A DNA stretch of 21,222 bases, taken from contig DASUZD010000024.1 in NCBI GenBank assembly GCA_036377055.1, positions 1 through 21,222 on the forward strand, written 5' to 3'. Made by a program: the position numbers and the translations under genes. The notes beneath the pieces were generated by a model that was not told the DNA's origin, searched no databases, and saw nothing but the letters and a program-made list of their open reading frames with translations. Source of the stretch: DASUZD01 sp036377055. Lineage in GTDB: Bacteria; Actinomycetota; Thermoleophilia; Gaiellales; Gaiellaceae. Below are positions 20,732-21,222 of this stretch, piece after piece. How positions within the stretch are numbered: the first letter of the stretch is position 1; each line of letters starts with the position of its first letter.

Positions 20732-21019
20732 ATGCCGATCCTCCAGATCGAACACCCCGTCCGCGACTTCGACGCGTGGAAGCGCGCGTTCGACGCCGAT
20801 CCCGTCGGCCGCGAGCGCGGCGGCGTCCGCCGCTACCGGATCCTGCGGCCGAGCGGCGACCCGAACTACGTCCTCGTCGAGCTCGAGTTCGACGGCGCCG
20901 ACGAGGCGGAGGCGTTTCTCGACGCACTGCGCGACCTGTGGCGCGGCGCCGAGGTACAGGGCCTGATCGAGAGGCCGCAGGCGCGGATCGTCGACACGGT
21001 CGAGGACAGGGAGTACTGA
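20732..21019 (+). CDS. Small ABM-fold-like protein (antibiotic biosynthesis monooxygenase/cyclase-like)
   Basis: This 95-residue protein has the ferredoxin-like alpha/beta pattern of dimeric ABM-type proteins. A strand (MPILQIEHPVRDF) is followed by a helix (DAWKRAFDADPVGRER), strands (GVRRYRILRPSGDPNYVLVE) and a second helix (EAEAFLDALRDLW). The DFDAWKRAFDADP phrase is common in small uncharacterised actinobacterial proteins of this fold. Known relatives include monooxygenases, cyclases and heme-degrading enzymes, but catalytic identity cannot be assigned. The ATG has GAGGAG 9 bases upstream. It follows the CtaG-like gene by 19 bases and is probably in the same operon. Confidence 0.75.
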   Translation: MPILQIEHPVRDFDAWKRAFDADPVGRERGGVRRYRILRPSGDPNYVLVELEFDGADEAEAFLDALRDLWRGAEVQGLIERPQARIVDTVEDREY

Positions 21020-21020
21020 G

Positions 21021-21222
21021 CTACCCGTTCCAGCCCCGCTCGAGGAGCTCGCGGACCTCCTCGATGCCCGCGCGCCAGATCCGGAGGACGTCCTCGTCCG
21101 GCCGCTCGTAGCGACCGCCGTAGGAGCCGTCGCCGAGGCCTCGGCGGACCTCGTCCGGGCCGGCCGCCTCGAACGCCGCCATGTCGACCATCGGCTTCGC
21201 CGCCTCCGGCAGCTCGACGCCC
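21021..21222 (-). CDS. Creatininase-family amidohydrolase (C-terminal part)
   Basis: Only the last 66 residues are present; the gene runs in from the right edge and ends with TAG at 21023-21021. The tail (ELPEAAKPMVDMAAFEAAGP then DEVRRGLGDGSYGGRYERPD and ending RELLERGWNG) matches the C-terminus of creatininase/creatinine-amidohydrolase family proteins, which include MftE-like peptidases and guanidino- or lactam-cleaving enzymes. The metal-binding motifs are outside the window, so activity cannot be checked. It is tail-to-tail with the ABM-like gene, one base between stops. Confidence 0.6.
   Translation of the reverse strand, partial: GVELPEAAKPMVDMAAFEAAGPDEVRRGLGDGSYGGRYERPDEDVLRIWRAGIEEVRELLERGWNG

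Noticed and set aside
1..21222. CRISPR arrays, insertion sequences, phage or integrase genes
   Set aside because: No regularly spaced direct repeats, transposase or integrase motifs, or terminal inverted repeats were seen, and the tRNA genes have no nearby partial duplicate or integrase.

Overview
The window is a very G+C-rich bacterial chromosome segment, roughly two-thirds G+C by eye. It has dense coding on both strands, frequent GTG/TTG starts, tRNA genes without an encoded CCA end, and several genes with a TANNNT -10 box only 6-8 bases before the start codon, as in leaderless transcripts. The gene content (DUF5995, a PASTA protein, a secreted CAP protein, exported Ser/Ala-rich lipoprotein-like proteins) fits an actinobacterium, most likely of the Thermoleophilia/Gaiellales type. 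That placement is an inference from style, not from a marker gene. No phage, IS element or CRISPR array is visible; this looks like ordinary chromosome with some lineage-specific genes.

Layout. 1-3002: a partial dimethylglycine/sarcosine-dehydrogenase-like FAD enzyme and an APC amino acid permease lie on the minus strand. They are separated by a terminator-like hairpin and a pair of perfect palindromes that look like a double operator. A DUF5995 gene is divergent from the permease. 3007-5187: a choline-kinase/APH-like kinase and an exported beta-propeller-like protein, both minus. 5226-5603: a run of stem-loops, then divergent tRNA-Arg(TCG) and tRNA-His(GTG). 5640-8741: the most unusual block, all minus. 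It holds an ECF sigma factor translationally coupled to a membrane protein placed like an anti-sigma factor. Upstream are two exported proteins, one of which appears to share its extracytoplasmic domain with that membrane protein. 9018-11009: a DJ-1/PfpI protein diverging from a five-PASTA membrane protein that has no kinase domain. 11006-12352: a DsbB-like and DsbA-like disulfide pair, the DsbA being split by a one-base frameshift. 12376-14475: an M20 peptidase overlapping a PLP threonine-dehydratase-like enzyme, then tRNA-Arg(TCT). 14498-17369: an unrecognised protein, a 332-base stem-loop-rich gap, a secreted CAP protein and a divergent exported protein with an Ig-like tail. 17373-19278: an AI-2E family transporter, a small hypothetical gene and a cyclophilin. 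19469-21222: tRNA-Gly(TCC), a VOC protein overlapping a CtaG-like membrane protein, an ABM-fold-like small protein, and the C-terminus of a creatininase-family enzyme.

Functional threads: uptake and oxidation of an N-methylated or ordinary amino compound at the left end; envelope sensing and secreted proteins in 5640-8741; oxidative protein folding at 11006-12352, which could serve the cysteine-containing exported proteins nearby; peptide/amino-acid breakdown at 12376-14381. Best candidates for undescribed biology are the sigma-factor locus with the duplicated ectodomain, the double palindromic operator at 491-532, and the two divergent gene pairs whose opposite -10 boxes overlap.
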